The notes under the pieces are model-generated. The model was not told the origin of the DNA and searched no databases. It saw only the letters and a list, made by a program, of their open reading frames with translations. DNA of 15,236 nt, from positions 1 through 15,236 of the forward strand of contig QGVC01000045.1 of NCBI GenBank assembly GCA_003242645.1, read 5' to 3'. The position numbers and the translations under genes are program-made. Origin of the DNA: Pseudomonadota bacterium (GTDB lineage Bacteria; Pseudomonadota; Alphaproteobacteria; Rhizobiales; Hyphomicrobiaceae). Shown here piece by piece: positions 1 to 7,526 of this stretch (the stretch's first letter is position 1; each line of letters opens with the position of its first letter).

Positions 1-754
1 GGGTGCCAACCCGGTTGTCTCCTCGCCACATGGAACCGAGTAGGCCACCAATGATGGCGGCAATCGGCAGAGCCCAGTAGGCCCAGCTCGAGGGACTGTG
101 GACCGGCTCACTTCTGGTGGTAGGAGTGGATGTCGGCCGCGACATTCGTTCAGTTGTGGCGCTTTCGCCGGCACCTTCTCTCATCGGCTGGCCAGTGGCG
201 GCCTGAGGCGCGCCAAGCTGATTGAAGAAGCCGCTGGAGTCGAGCAGGCTCGAAAGCCCGGCGGGCATGGCCGCCTTGAAGTCGTCAGCCTCCTCACGCA
301 ACTGCCGCGCCAAACCGGCGCCATTGCCGCCGGTTGCTTGCTGCTGGCGGCCGAGAATGCCCATCAAAACAGGCATCAGCAGCCCGATCAGCGAGCCAAT
401 CGTTCCTTCGCCACCGCCGACAAACCGGCTGATGCTCGACATCAGCGTGTTGGCCGCGCTGCTGCCGAGGAGCGACGACAGCATCGACTGGCCTTGCTCA
501 ATCATCTGGCTGGGGTTCGCCAGGCGGGAACCGATGTCATCAAGCATTCCCGTTGGCGTACGGGAGACTGCGCTGGACAATCGCTCGGCACCGCCGGGGC
601 TGCTGGCTACTTGCGACAAGCTCGCGAGGATAGCCGGAATGGCTGCGGAAGCTGCTGTCTGAGCAAGTTTCGGGTCAATGCCTACAGCACTGGCCATTCG
701 CCCGATAAGCTGCGGCGTGAGGAACCGCTGAGCGGCTGAGAGGAGAAGTCCCAT
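1..754 (-). CDS. DUF937 domain-containing protein (C-terminus cut by window edge)
   Basis: Reading leftward from an ATG at 754, 251 residues are visible before the window ends. The start is MGLLLSAAQRFLTPQLIGRM, followed by Ala/Ser/Gly/Leu-rich helices such as GEGTIGSLIGLLMPVLMGIL, the low-complexity helical pattern of DUF937 proteins. A Gln/Gly-rich stretch and a Ser/Thr/Pro linker follow, then a hydrophobic segment at about residues 224-243 (WAYWALPIAAIIGGLLGSMW) that looks like a single membrane helix. Many DUF937 proteins share this layout: helical domain, linker, membrane anchor and often a C-terminal OmpA- or LysM-like or conserved tail. Whatever follows the helix is outside the window. 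The upstream AAGGG is a modest ribosome site. The family has no settled function. Family assignment is by recognition of the pattern and is fairly sure. Confidence 0.72.
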   Translation of the reverse strand, partial: MGLLLSAAQRFLTPQLIGRMASAVGIDPKLAQTAASAAIPAILASLSQVASSPGGAERLSSAVSRTPTGMLDDIGSRLANPSQMIEQGQSMLSSLLGSSAANTLMSSISRFVGGGEGTIGSLIGLLMPVLMGILGRQQQATGGNGAGLARQLREEADDFKAAMPAGLSSLLDSSGFFNQLGAPQAATGQPMREGAGESATTERMSRPTSTPTTRSEPVHSPSSWAYWALPIAAIIGGLLGSMWRGDNRVGT

Positions 755-1007
755 TGGACACCCTTGAATAATGCAACGCAAATCGCGCAGCAATTGCAAC
801 GCGGGGGCGAATAGGCCGGTTCCATGGAACCCTTCCAGCAGCTCAGCGCTTGCCGGGACGGGTCGCAAGTCGCGCTGCTTGGCCTCCGATGTTCCCCGGC
901 AATGCGTCCAGCCTTGCGCCATTAAGACAACTTCAAGATGAAGCGAGCGCTTGCCTCGCGCATTTGGGAAAATGAGGGCGTTGTCGTGACTTTGCCTGGA
1001 GGAAAGA
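755..1007. other. Intergenic region between divergent DUF937 and small secreted protein genes
   Basis: No convincing reading frame in about 250 bases. The only striking structure is a perfect 14-base palindrome, GGTTCCATGGAACC, at 818-831. A second short element, GCAACGC, occurs twice, at 773-779 and 796-802. Both lie between divergent genes and so could be regulator sites, but nothing else supports that. The right end holds the strong ribosome site GGAGGA (998-1003) of the next gene. Confidence 0.4.
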
Positions 1008-1265
1008 ATGAAGCGTTGGATTGCGGCTTTCGGGTGCGCGCTCGCCCTGGTGTTTACCATGTCTTCGAGCCAAGAGGCGCAGGCTGACGGCGTCTATCGC
1101 GCTGTTCGCACGTACAGTCCGGTTGCTTTTACCCGCAAAAGGTGCATCGCCCCGACCCGGGACGGAGCGCAGGTGACCTGGATATGCAACGCCAACGAGA
1201 AGTGCTGCTACGACCGCGTATTGCGTAAGGGAAGCTGCTATCCCGCGGACCGTCGCTGCTTCTGA
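1008..1265 (+). CDS. Small secreted cysteine-rich protein, unknown function
   Basis: An 85-residue protein with a strong ribosome site (GGAGGA, 998-1003) ahead of its ATG. It opens with a classic signal peptide: MKRW, a hydrophobic core (IAAFGCALALVF), and a likely signal peptidase I cut after AQA at residue 26. The Cys at residue 10 lies inside the core but lacks a good lipobox, so a lipoprotein is unlikely. The mature part of about 59 residues is basic and has six cysteines, at 46, 60, 66, 67, 77 and 84, an even number that suits three disulfides in the periplasm or outside. The vicinal pair (KCCYD) resembles small knotted or whey-acidic-like folds, but I recognise no family. It is the sole gene on its strand here, convergent with the phosphatase gene. 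Confidence 0.72.
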   Translation: MKRWIAAFGCALALVFTMSSSQEAQADGVYRAVRTYSPVAFTRKRCIAPTRDGAQVTWICNANEKCCYDRVLRKGSCYPADRRCF

Positions 1266-1284
1266 CGGCGGGTTCCTGGCAGCT

Positions 1285-1321
1285 CTTCGGCCGCGCTTGA
1301 TCGAACTCAGGGCGGCCGAAG
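1285..1321. terminator. Stem-loop between convergent genes, possible bidirectional terminator
   Basis: Perfect 10-base inverted repeat: CTTCGGCCGC (1285-1294) and GCGGCCGAAG (1312-1321), with a 17-base loop. It fills most of the 60-base gap between the stop of the small secreted protein (+) and the stop of the histidine phosphatase gene (-), which is where a shared terminator would sit. There is no T-run on either side, so it may stall or protect transcripts rather than act as a textbook intrinsic terminator. Confidence 0.5.
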
Positions 1322-1325
1322 CTCG

Positions 1326-1904
1326 TTAATGCCAAGCTATGTGCCCCGGCCGCAGCACCAGCACCTTATCCTGCGGCACCTCGAGAAACGGCACCTCGCG
1401 CGGGTCGATCCCCAGCAGGTGGCCGCGCAGGACACGGCTCACGCCACCGTGCGAGACCACCACTGCGTCAGTTTCCAAACTTTCGTACCAGGCCACAGCG
1501 CGCAGCATGAGGTCGCGGTAGCTTTCACCGCCTTGCGGCCGCCAATCGAATGGATCGGCGAGACGGGCCTGAAAACCCTCGGGATCGCGCTCAGGCAGCT
1601 CCGCCCAAGTCAAACCTTCCCAATGGCCAAAGTTGACCTCCTTGAGCCGCGGGTCGGTTCGATAGCCGCAGCGTTCGAGGCCGATCGTCTCGCGCACGAT
1701 TTCCATCGTCTCGCGGGCGCGGCTCAGCGGGCTCGCGACGAAGTCCAACGAGTCGGTTTCAGGAATGAGCTTTTTCAGCACCTGCCCGTTGCGAGCTGCC
1801 TGCCGGCGGCCATTGTCATTCAGACCGATGTCTTTTTGTCCTTGCAGGCGCCGCGCCGCGTTCCAGTCCGTCTCGCCGTGGCGGATGAAATAGATCGTCC
1901 TCAC
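1326..1904 (-). CDS. Histidine phosphatase family protein (phosphoglycerate mutase-like)
   Basis: 192 residues beginning at a GTG (1904). The protein starts VRTIYFIRHGETDWN, so the catalytic RHG (R8, H9, G10) sits right at the N-terminus as usual for the family. The remaining active-site residues are visible: R62 in SPLSRARET, E89 in LKEVNFGHWEG and H152 in VSHGG. This is a cytoplasmic branch-1 histidine phosphatase, acting through a phosphohistidine on a small phosphorylated substrate that cannot be told from sequence; GpmB- or CobC-like activity is possible. The nearby ATG at 1912 is out of frame and hits a stop at once, which favours the GTG start; a G-rich stretch just upstream may serve as ribosome site. 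It lies 20 bases after the oxidoreductase stop and is probably co-transcribed with it. Confidence 0.85.
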   Translation of the reverse strand: MRTIYFIRHGETDWNAARRLQGQKDIGLNDNGRRQAARNGQVLKKLIPETDSLDFVASPLSRARETMEIVRETIGLERCGYRTDPRLKEVNFGHWEGLTWAELPERDPEGFQARLADPFDWRPQGGESYRDLMLRAVAWYESLETDAVVVSHGGVSRVLRGHLLGIDPREVPFLEVPQDKVLVLRPGHIAWH

Positions 1905-1924
1905 CCCCGCATATCCCCGCTGCC

Positions 1925-2932
1925 TCAAACTTTCAGAACGAGCTTGCCATGATTGCCGCCTGTGTAGAGCAGGTTGAGCACATCGGGGAATGCGTCGAGA
2001 CCGCCCTCGCGCACGTCCTCGCGGATCTTCAGCTTCCCTTCGGAATACCACTGGCCGAGGTCGTGGATGGCCTCGTCGATGCGGTCCGCCCAGTCGAAGA
2101 CGATGAGACCTTGAATTTTGAGCCGCTGCGTCAGCACGCATCTGAGATTTCGCGGCCCAGGCGGTGGCGTGGTGGCGTTGTAGGCCGAAATCAGCCCGCA
2201 GAGCGGAATACGCCCGAACGTGTTCATCAGGGGAAGAACGGTGTCGAGGATCTCGCCACCGACATTTTCGAAGTAAACGTCGATTCCGTGAGGGCACGCA
2301 GCTTTCAGGTCAGCGGCGAGTTTGCCGGCTTTGTAATCGACGGCAGCGTCAAGACCGAGCTCATCGAGGAGATAGCGGCATTTTTCCGGTCCACCGGCGA
2401 TGCCCACCGCGCGGCAGCCCTTCAGCTTCGCAATTTGCGCGACGATGGAACCGACCGCGCCTGCAGCTGCGGAAACGACCACCGTTTCGCCCGGCTTCGG
2501 CTGCCCTACTTCAAGCAGGCCGAAATAGGCGGTCCAACCGGGCATGCCCAAACCGCCAACCCATCGCTGCAGCGGCGCGAGGTTGGTATCGACCTTCACC
2601 ACGCGCTTGCCGTCAGAAACGGCGTACTGCTGCACGCCGAAAAGACCTTGCACTGCGTCGCCCGGCTTGAATTCCGGATGGTTCGAGACCTCCACGTATC
2701 CCGCCGCATAGCCGCGCATCACGGCTCCGACCGGCACGGGCTCGATGTAGGAGCGCCCCTCGTTGACCCAGCCGCGCATGGCCGGATCGAGCGACACATA
2801 TTCGATTTTCACTCTGAACTGGCCCGGACCCGGCTCCGGAATGGGGCCGTCTTCGATAGTGAAAACGTCGCGCGTCAGCGGCCCGGGAGCAGGGCGGCGG
2901 GCAAGTTTCACCTGGCGGTTGGTGTTGGACAT
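1925..2932 (-). CDS. NADP-dependent oxidoreductase, MDR superfamily (YncB/CurA-like)
   Basis: 335 residues from the ATG at 2932, chosen because GGAG lies just upstream and the protein then opens MSNTNRQVKLARRPAPGP, typical of this family; a longer in-frame start at 2962 would add ten unlikely residues. The N-terminal GroES-like domain contains SLDPAMRGW (47-55) and GAVMRGYAAGYVE (69-81). The Rossmann fold follows with VVVSAAAGAVGSIVAQ (about 151-166), an AxxGxxG nucleotide loop, and later the family signature YFENVGG. No zinc-ligand cysteines are present, as expected for the zinc-free quinone reductase or 2-alkenal reductase type. It would reduce alpha,beta-unsaturated carbonyls with NADPH in the cytoplasm. 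First gene of a two-gene operon with the histidine phosphatase. The exact substrate is not deducible. Confidence 0.88.
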   Translation of the reverse strand: MSNTNRQVKLARRPAPGPLTRDVFTIEDGPIPEPGPGQFRVKIEYVSLDPAMRGWVNEGRSYIEPVPVGAVMRGYAAGYVEVSNHPEFKPGDAVQGLFGVQQYAVSDGKRVVKVDTNLAPLQRWVGGLGMPGWTAYFGLLEVGQPKPGETVVVSAAAGAVGSIVAQIAKLKGCRAVGIAGGPEKCRYLLDELGLDAAVDYKAGKLAADLKAACPHGIDVYFENVGGEILDTVLPLMNTFGRIPLCGLISAYNATTPPPGPRNLRCVLTQRLKIQGLIVFDWADRIDEAIHDLGQWYSEGKLKIREDVREGGLDAFPDVLNLLYTGGNHGKLVLKV

Positions 2933-2964
2933 CGGCGTCTCCGAACTCCATCGTAGTAGCAAAA

Positions 2965-2970
2965 AGTATA
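2965..2970 (-). promoter_or_regulatory. Possible -10 element of the oxidoreductase-phosphatase operon
   Basis: On the minus strand this reads TATACT, five of six matches to the sigma-70 -10 consensus, about 30 bases before the chosen ATG. No good -35 hexamer is visible at the usual 16-18 base distance, so the call is weak. The divergent MFS gene starts at 3102; the space between holds no gene. Confidence 0.3.
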
Positions 2971-3101
2971 GGCTGACCTTTGATTAGTGCATCCTTCGAC
3001 TCGCCCCTGCCCGCGAAATGCTGAAACTGCCCGTGCGCTCCTCCTTGTGCTGAATCTATTGGCCGGTTTAGCCTCGCGCAGTTCAAGGCGGGGAGGCGAT
3101 C

Positions 3102-4304
3102 ATGCAGAGCCGTTGGGCCGTGCTCGCGCTGCTGTTCGCGGTGCGCACAACCATGGCCGTTCAATTCCAATCCATTGCGGCCATGTCGCCCATCATCATG
3201 CAGGAATTCGGCTTTGCGCTCGCGGATATTGGCCTGCTGATCGGCCTCTACCTCGCTCCCGGAGTCGTCATTGCACTTCCTGGCGGCGAAATCGGAAGGC
3301 GTTTCGGTGACAAGCAAGTCGTTTTATTCGGCCTCCTGCTGATGATTGCCGGCGGGGCAATGATCGCGCTCCTGCCCGAATGGCATTGGCAGGTCGCGGG
3401 CCGGCTCATCTCCGGGACAGGCGGCGTGCTGCTCAACGTCCTGATGTCGAAGATGGTCACCGACTGGTTCGCCGGGAAGGAGATCGCGACGGCCATGGGC
3501 ATCTTCGTCAGCTCCTGGCCAATCGGGATTGCATTCGCGCTGTTCGTGTTGCCGGGAGTGGCCGTCAGTTGGGGGCTCACCGTAAGCCATCTGCTCATCC
3601 TCTGCATGCTGTTCGCAGGCACGGTGCTGTTGGCAGCGCTTTATCGCTCTCCTCCAGCACAGGCGGTCGGGCCTGCATTGGGGACTTGGCCAGCCGGCGC
3701 CGCACTTTGGGCCGTTATCGTCGCCGGCGGCATCTGGGGCCTCTACAACGCCGCCCTTGGGATGATCTTCGGCTTCGGGACAGCCATGCTCGCGGAGAAG
3801 GGGTGGACGGCGGCGGCCGCGGGTCACGTCACCAGCCTTGCCTGGTGGCTCATTGCGGTTTCGGCCCCGGCCGGCGGCTTCATCGGTGATCGCACCGGGC
3901 GGCATACCCTCGTGATGATCGGAGGGTTCGTCGTCCTTGCTCTCTTGCTGATCGTCGCCGCAAGGACGGAGTATGCGATTGCTGCCTTTGTGGCCCTTGG
4001 GATGGGAGGTCTCTCGGCCGGGCCGGTCATGAGCTTGCCGGCTCGGGTCCTCGAGCCGAGAACCCGAGCGATCGGGATGGGCCTGTTCTTCAGCGTTTTC
4101 TATCTTGCCGGTGTTGTGGCGCCCGTCGTGGCTGGGTGGATCGCGACAGACGTCGGCACGTCACGAGCCACATTCGACTTCGGAGCGGCGATGCTCGTGC
4201 TTTGCTGCGCTGCCAATTGGCTCTTCTCGCGGCTCAGCGAGCGCGTGAAGGCGGAGACCGGGATGGGCCTTGTTGCTGTCACTCCCCGTTCTTCACCACC
4301 GTGA
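3102..4304 (+). CDS. MFS transporter
   Basis: 400 residues with a good ribosome site (GGGAGG, 3091-3096) before the ATG. About twelve hydrophobic segments are seen in the order expected of the major facilitator superfamily. Between segments 2 and 3 lies GGEIGRRFGDKQVVLFG, a version of the conserved cytoplasmic loop-2 motif, and the repeat at the start of the second half reads GGFIGDRTGRHTLVMIGG. The sequence resembles the CynX/NimT-type or general uptake and efflux branch, but the substrate cannot be named. It sits alone on its strand; the last 26 bases overlap tail-to-tail with fabI. It is an inner-membrane secondary transporter. Confidence 0.87.
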   Translation: MQSRWAVLALLFAVRTTMAVQFQSIAAMSPIIMQEFGFALADIGLLIGLYLAPGVVIALPGGEIGRRFGDKQVVLFGLLLMIAGGAMIALLPEWHWQVAGRLISGTGGVLLNVLMSKMVTDWFAGKEIATAMGIFVSSWPIGIAFALFVLPGVAVSWGLTVSHLLILCMLFAGTVLLAALYRSPPAQAVGPALGTWPAGAALWAVIVAGGIWGLYNAALGMIFGFGTAMLAEKGWTAAAAGHVTSLAWWLIAVSAPAGGFIGDRTGRHTLVMIGGFVVLALLLIVAARTEYAIAAFVALGMGGLSAGPVMSLPARVLEPRTRAIGMGLFFSVFYLAGVVAPVVAGWIATDVGTSRATFDFGAAMLVLCCAANWLFSRLSERVKAETGMGLVAVTPRSSPP

Positions 4305-5127
4305 TGTCCGGCGCATCCTCATTCTTCATGCCCTGGATGTGATAGCCGGCGTCGACGTGGTGGATCTCGCCCGTGACACCGCGGGAGAGGTCAGAGAGGA
4401 GGTACAGGCCTGCCGCTCCCACGTCCTCGATCGTTACGGTCCGCCGCAGGGCGGAGTTGTACTCGTTCCACTTCAGGATGTAGCGGAAGTCGGCGATGCC
4501 GGATGCGGCCAGCGTCTTGATCGGGCCGGCGGAGATGGCGTTGACGCGGATGCCCTGCTTGCCGAGGTCGGCCGCAAGGTAGCGCACGCTCGCCTCCAGC
4601 GCCGCCTTGGCGACGCCCATGACGTTGTAGTGGGGCATCACCTTCTCGGCGCCGTAGTAGGTGAGGGTGAGAAGTGAGCCGCCTTGCGTCATCAGCTTCT
4701 CTGCGCGCTGAGCCAGCGCCGTGAAGGAGTAGCAGGAGATCAGCATCGTCTGCGTAAAGTTCTTCTCGGAAGTGTCGACGTAGCGGCCGTCGAGCTCGTT
4801 CTTGTCAGAGAAGGCGATGGCGTGGACCAGGAAGTCGAGGCGGCCCCAGCGTTCCTTCAGCTCCGCGAAGACGGCATCCATCGACGCGGCATCGCTGACG
4901 TCGCAGGGAAGCACGATCTTCGAGCCGAGCTCGGCTGCCAGCGGCTCGACACGCTTTTTCAGCGGCTCACCCTGGTAGGTGACGGCCAGCTCTGCACCCT
5001 GCGCAGCGACGGCTTTGGCAATGCCCCAGGCGATGGAACGGTTGTTGGCGATGCCCATGACGAGACCGCGCTTGCCGGCCATCAGGTTTCCCGTAGCGAC
5101 ACCCGTATTCGCTCCGTTGCTCGTCAT
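4279..5127 (-). CDS. fabI: Enoyl-[acyl-carrier-protein] reductase (NADH), FabI
   Basis: 282 residues from the ATG at 5127; the TTG at 5157 would add ten residues not typical of FabI. It catalyses the last step of each fatty-acid elongation cycle, reducing trans-2-enoyl-ACP with NADH in the cytoplasm. The divergent SDR features of FabI are clear: a nucleotide loop GLVMGIANNRSIAWGIA (21-37), and the active site as Y157, Y167 and K174 within YYGAEKVMPHYNVMGVAK, giving the Tyr-x6-Lys spacing. GPIKTLAASGI and the C-terminal DLSRGVTGEIHHVDAGYH are also FabI signatures. It is the target family of triclosan. The gene stands alone and its 3' end overlaps the MFS gene by 26 bases. Alphaproteobacteria often carry more than one fabI, so this may be one of several. 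Confidence 0.95.
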   Translation of the reverse strand: MTSNGANTGVATGNLMAGKRGLVMGIANNRSIAWGIAKAVAAQGAELAVTYQGEPLKKRVEPLAAELGSKIVLPCDVSDAASMDAVFAELKERWGRLDFLVHAIAFSDKNELDGRYVDTSEKNFTQTMLISCYSFTALAQRAEKLMTQGGSLLTLTYYGAEKVMPHYNVMGVAKAALEASVRYLAADLGKQGIRVNAISAGPIKTLAASGIADFRYILKWNEYNSALRRTVTIEDVGAAGLYLLSDLSRGVTGEIHHVDAGYHIQGMKNEDAPDITVVKNGE

Positions 5128-5167
5128 GAGCCCTAGTCCCCGTCTGTTAGTTGCCAAGGCATCCTAA

Positions 5168-5180
5168 GCACCGTTGGTGC
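5168..5180. promoter_or_regulatory. Short inverted repeat upstream of fabI, possible operator
   Basis: GCACC-GTT-GGTGC, perfect 5-base arms with a 3-base centre, about 40 bases before the fabI ATG on the minus strand. The position would suit an operator or a leader element, but a repeat this short can arise by chance and I cannot link it to a named regulator. Confidence 0.25.
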
Positions 5181-5542
5181 AAACAATCCAGATGACCGCC
5201 GCGGCGGCTCGCCGCTCACATCTGCGTCATCGCAAGCCGCGGGGCAAGATCTTGTATCTCGTTCGATTATTGTTCCTTTGATCCGAACTTTTGAACAAGG
5301 TGCTGGCTGTTGGGGGAGAGGCCTGGTCCCACACAGCTTTGCCCCTTGGGGCGAGCGATGATCCCCGTGATACGAACTGCAGCAGGCGGCCCGGACTCGT
5401 TTCGAGCATGGAAGAGGAGGACGACGGAGGTTGGGCTCCGTTCAGCTGGACAGCGAGGTCGAATGCAGCCTACCTTCATGGCAGCGACGAACCGTCATCA
5501 ATCGCCGCAGTACGAAAAACCTGAACAGAACAGGCGATCATC
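5181..5542. other. Noncoding region between divergent fabI and eboA
   Basis: About 360 bases with no supported gene; the frames here start with TTG or lack ribosome sites and match nothing. Small structures visible: GCCCC-TT-GGGGC (5341-5352), and TTGTTC...GAACAA as an imperfectly spaced pair near 5269-5297. This stretch must hold the promoter of eboA, but I see no clear -35/-10 pair. The ribosome site directly before eboA is weak (AGGCG). Confidence 0.4.
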
Positions 5543-6424
5543 ATGCAGGCTGCGCGTTCGCCCGTTACCCTCCTCTGCAAATGGCTCGAGCAGCGGCTTC
5601 CCCCTGAGTCTGCTGCGTGGTTTTCAGAGCAATTCCAGAAGCTGCAGAAGGGGGCGCCGGAGAGGGACCTTTACATCGCGCTGGGCTATGCGATCCGCAA
5701 GCTCGGCAAAGCTGATCTCGCGCTAGGGCCGGCTGAGCTTGATGAGGCGCAGTCGGTCAGGCCAGGGTGGAATCCCGGGGACTGGAGCATCGATCAAGCG
5801 GCGCGCCTGGCCTTCGTGCTGGCCGACGGGCTGGACGGCCAAGCCTTCAAGAACCGCATTGAGCAGCTGTTCCGGACTGCGGACATTGGCGAGCTGATCA
5901 CCTTCTACCGCGGCTTGCCCCTCTATCCAAACCCGGAGCTGCACGTCGCCCGGGCGCGCGAAGGCACGCGCAGCGCCATGCAGCCGATCTTCGAGGCCGT
6001 GGCTCACCGCAACCCTTATCCCAAGGAGCAGTTCGACGAGAACGCCTGGAACCACATGGTGTTGAAGGCGCTGTTCATCGGGTCACGCCTCGATCCGATC
6101 GATGGTCTCGATCAACGAGCCAATCCGCGCTTGATGCGCATGCTGTGCGATTATGCCCACGAGCGATGGGCCGCAGGCCGTCCCGTATCTCCTGAGCTGT
6201 GGCGCTGCGTCGGTCCACACGCCGATGCGAACGCGGTGGCGGATTTGGAGCGTGTTTTGACGACGGGCAATGCGGTAGAGCGGCAGGCTGCAGCCCTTGC
6301 GCTCGCCGCGGCACCGATTCCAAGCGCGGGTGAAGTGCTGGCGAAGAACCCGGAGCTGGCGCGCGCCGCCAAAGCCGGCGAGCTGAGCTGGTCAGCAATT
6401 GCGAATGCGGCCGTGCAAGCCTGA
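5543..6424 (+). CDS. eboA: EboA family protein
   Basis: 293 residues, ATG at 5543; an in-frame stop at 5522-5524 excludes a much longer start. The protein is soluble, helical and Ala/Leu/Glu-rich without signal peptide or membrane segment. Recognisable stretches include PGWNPGDWSIDQAARLAF and the central FYRGLPLYPNPELHVARAREGTRS (read here as FYRGLPLYPNPELHVARA), followed by HRNPYPKEQFDENAWNHM and LKALFIGSRLDPIDGLDQRA, which fit EboA proteins. The C-terminal part, with repeated short helices (AVERQAAALALAAAPIPSAG), resembles HEAT-like repeats. Biochemical function is unknown; EboA is the namesake of the ebo metabolite cluster. eboB follows 24 bases later, and the other ebo genes lie downstream, which makes the identification firm despite the lack of catalytic motifs. 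Confidence 0.85.
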   Translation: MQAARSPVTLLCKWLEQRLPPESAAWFSEQFQKLQKGAPERDLYIALGYAIRKLGKADLALGPAELDEAQSVRPGWNPGDWSIDQAARLAFVLADGLDGQAFKNRIEQLFRTADIGELITFYRGLPLYPNPELHVARAREGTRSAMQPIFEAVAHRNPYPKEQFDENAWNHMVLKALFIGSRLDPIDGLDQRANPRLMRMLCDYAHERWAAGRPVSPELWRCVGPHADANAVADLERVLTTGNAVERQAAALALAAAPIPSAGEVLAKNPELARAAKAGELSWSAIANAAVQA

Positions 6425-6448
6425 ACCAGAATTCTCGGAGGAAGCCCC

Positions 6449-7378
6449 ATGTACCTCGACTCCCATACGCACATGATCTCGCGCACCACGGATGACTATG
6501 AGCGCATGGCCGCTGCGGGAGTTGTCGCGTGCATCGAGCCGGCCTTCTGGCTTGGTCAGCCGCGCACCAATGTTGGCTCGTACATCGACTACCTTTCCTG
6601 GATTTGCGGCTTCGAGCGGTTCCGCGCTGGCCAATTCGGTCTGCGCCACTACTGCACGATTGGTCTCAATCCGAAGGAAGCCAACAACGAGGAGCTGGCC
6701 GAGGCGGTGATGGAGATCCTGCCCCGGTACGCTCTGAAGGAAGGCGTCGTGGCCATTGGTGAGATCGGCTATGACGAGCAGACGGAGCTGGAGGACAAGT
6801 ACTTTCGCCAGCAACTCGAGCTCGCCAAGGAGCTCCAGCTACCGGTGATGGTGCATACGCCGCACCGTGACAAACGGCAGGGCACGCTTCGGTCGATGGC
6901 AGTAATTCTCGAACATGGGCTCGATCCCAGCTGGGTCGTTATCGACCACAACAATGAAGAGACGGTGCGCGACGTCCTCGACCGGGGTTTCTGGGCGGCG
7001 TTCTCCATCTATCCGTTCACGAAGATGGGCAACGAGCGCATGGTGGAGATCGTGCGCACCTACGGCGCAGAGCGGATCTTTTGCGACTCGGCCTGCGACT
7101 GGGGCGTTTCAGATCCGCTGGCCGTGCCCAAGACAGCCGAGCTGATGCGCCGGGCTGGCATTCCCGAGGACCAGATCCGGAAGGTCACCTACGAGAACCC
7201 GCTGGAGGTCTATGGCAAGAGCGGCCAGATCAAGGAGGAGGACTGGCTCAACCCTCCGCCGATCGATCAGCGGACGCTCTACATGGGCAACTCGGTGCTT
7301 CGTGGTGGGCAAACGCCGCGCGTGGAGCACAAGCCGCGGCCCAATGCCATCGATCTGGATGACCTCAAGATCGTCTAG
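6449..7378 (+). CDS. eboB: EboB, TatD-family metal-dependent hydrolase
   Basis: 309 residues with a clear ribosome site (GGAGG, 6437-6441). The TatD/amidohydrolase TIM-barrel ligands are all in place: H6 and H8 in DSHTHM, E105 in AIGEIGYDE, H136 in PVMVHTPHR, H167 in VVIDHNN and D213 in IFCDSACDWG. A two-metal hydrolase is therefore expected, cytoplasmic, with no signal peptide. TatD proteins are best known as nucleases, but the ebo members form their own branch, with a C-terminal extension seen here as GNSVLRGGQTPR and beyond, and the substrate is unknown. It is the second gene of the eboA-eboB unit; convergent with idi and separated from it by a palindromic element that may end transcription. 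Confidence 0.9.
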   Translation: MYLDSHTHMISRTTDDYERMAAAGVVACIEPAFWLGQPRTNVGSYIDYLSWICGFERFRAGQFGLRHYCTIGLNPKEANNEELAEAVMEILPRYALKEGVVAIGEIGYDEQTELEDKYFRQQLELAKELQLPVMVHTPHRDKRQGTLRSMAVILEHGLDPSWVVIDHNNEETVRDVLDRGFWAAFSIYPFTKMGNERMVEIVRTYGAERIFCDSACDWGVSDPLAVPKTAELMRRAGIPEDQIRKVTYENPLEVYGKSGQIKEEDWLNPPPIDQRTLYMGNSVLRGGQTPRVEHKPRPNAIDLDDLKIV

Positions 7379-7405
7379 CACCACCCAAGTATAATTCCAT
7401 CTCAG

Positions 7406-7495
7406 GTCATCCCGGTGCTTGTCACCGGGATCCATGGTGCGGCTTGCTCCGCCACATGAGATTAGATGGATCCCGGGCACAAGGCCCGGGATGAC
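7406..7495. repeat. Palindromic intergenic element with paired hairpins (REP-like)
   Basis: Two 30-base arms, 7406-7435 and 7466-7495, are inverted copies of each other matching at 26 of 30 positions. Each arm is itself a hairpin: CCCGGTG/CACCGGG in the left arm and CCCGGGC/GCCCGGG in the right arm, each with a 5-base loop (CTTGT, ACAAG). The four differences between arms are two base-pair swaps that keep both stems intact. The 30 bases between the arms contain a third hairpin, GTGCGG...CCGCCAC with one bulge. Elements of the form GTCATCCCGG...CCGGGATCCAT are a familiar kind of dispersed intergenic repeat in alphaproteobacterial genomes. It lies between the ends of eboB and idi and could act as a bidirectional terminator or transcript stabiliser. 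Confidence 0.8.
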
Positions 7496-7526
7496 ATTTC
7501 TGCTTGGGCTTTGTGCCCACACATCC

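Noticed and set aside
98..739. Long plus-strand open frame opposite the DUF937 gene
   Set aside because: Arg/Gly/Ala-rich with no recognisable features; the minus-strand frame has clear DUF937 character and a membrane helix.
1905..2297. N-terminal extension of the histidine phosphatase to 2297
   Set aside because: The added part is an alternate-frame reading of the oxidoreductase gene; the RHG motif must lie near the N-terminus.
1949..2956. 335-codon plus-strand open frame
   Set aside because: Antisense shadow of the MDR oxidoreductase, whose family motifs are unmistakable on the minus strand.
4684..5136. 150-codon plus-strand frame
   Set aside because: Antisense to fabI, with no independent signal.
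5291..5726. Overlapping frames upstream of eboA (5291-5524 and 5310-5726)
   Set aside because: Poor or TTG starts, no ribosome sites, low-complexity content and no match to a known family; the second overlaps eboA in another frame.
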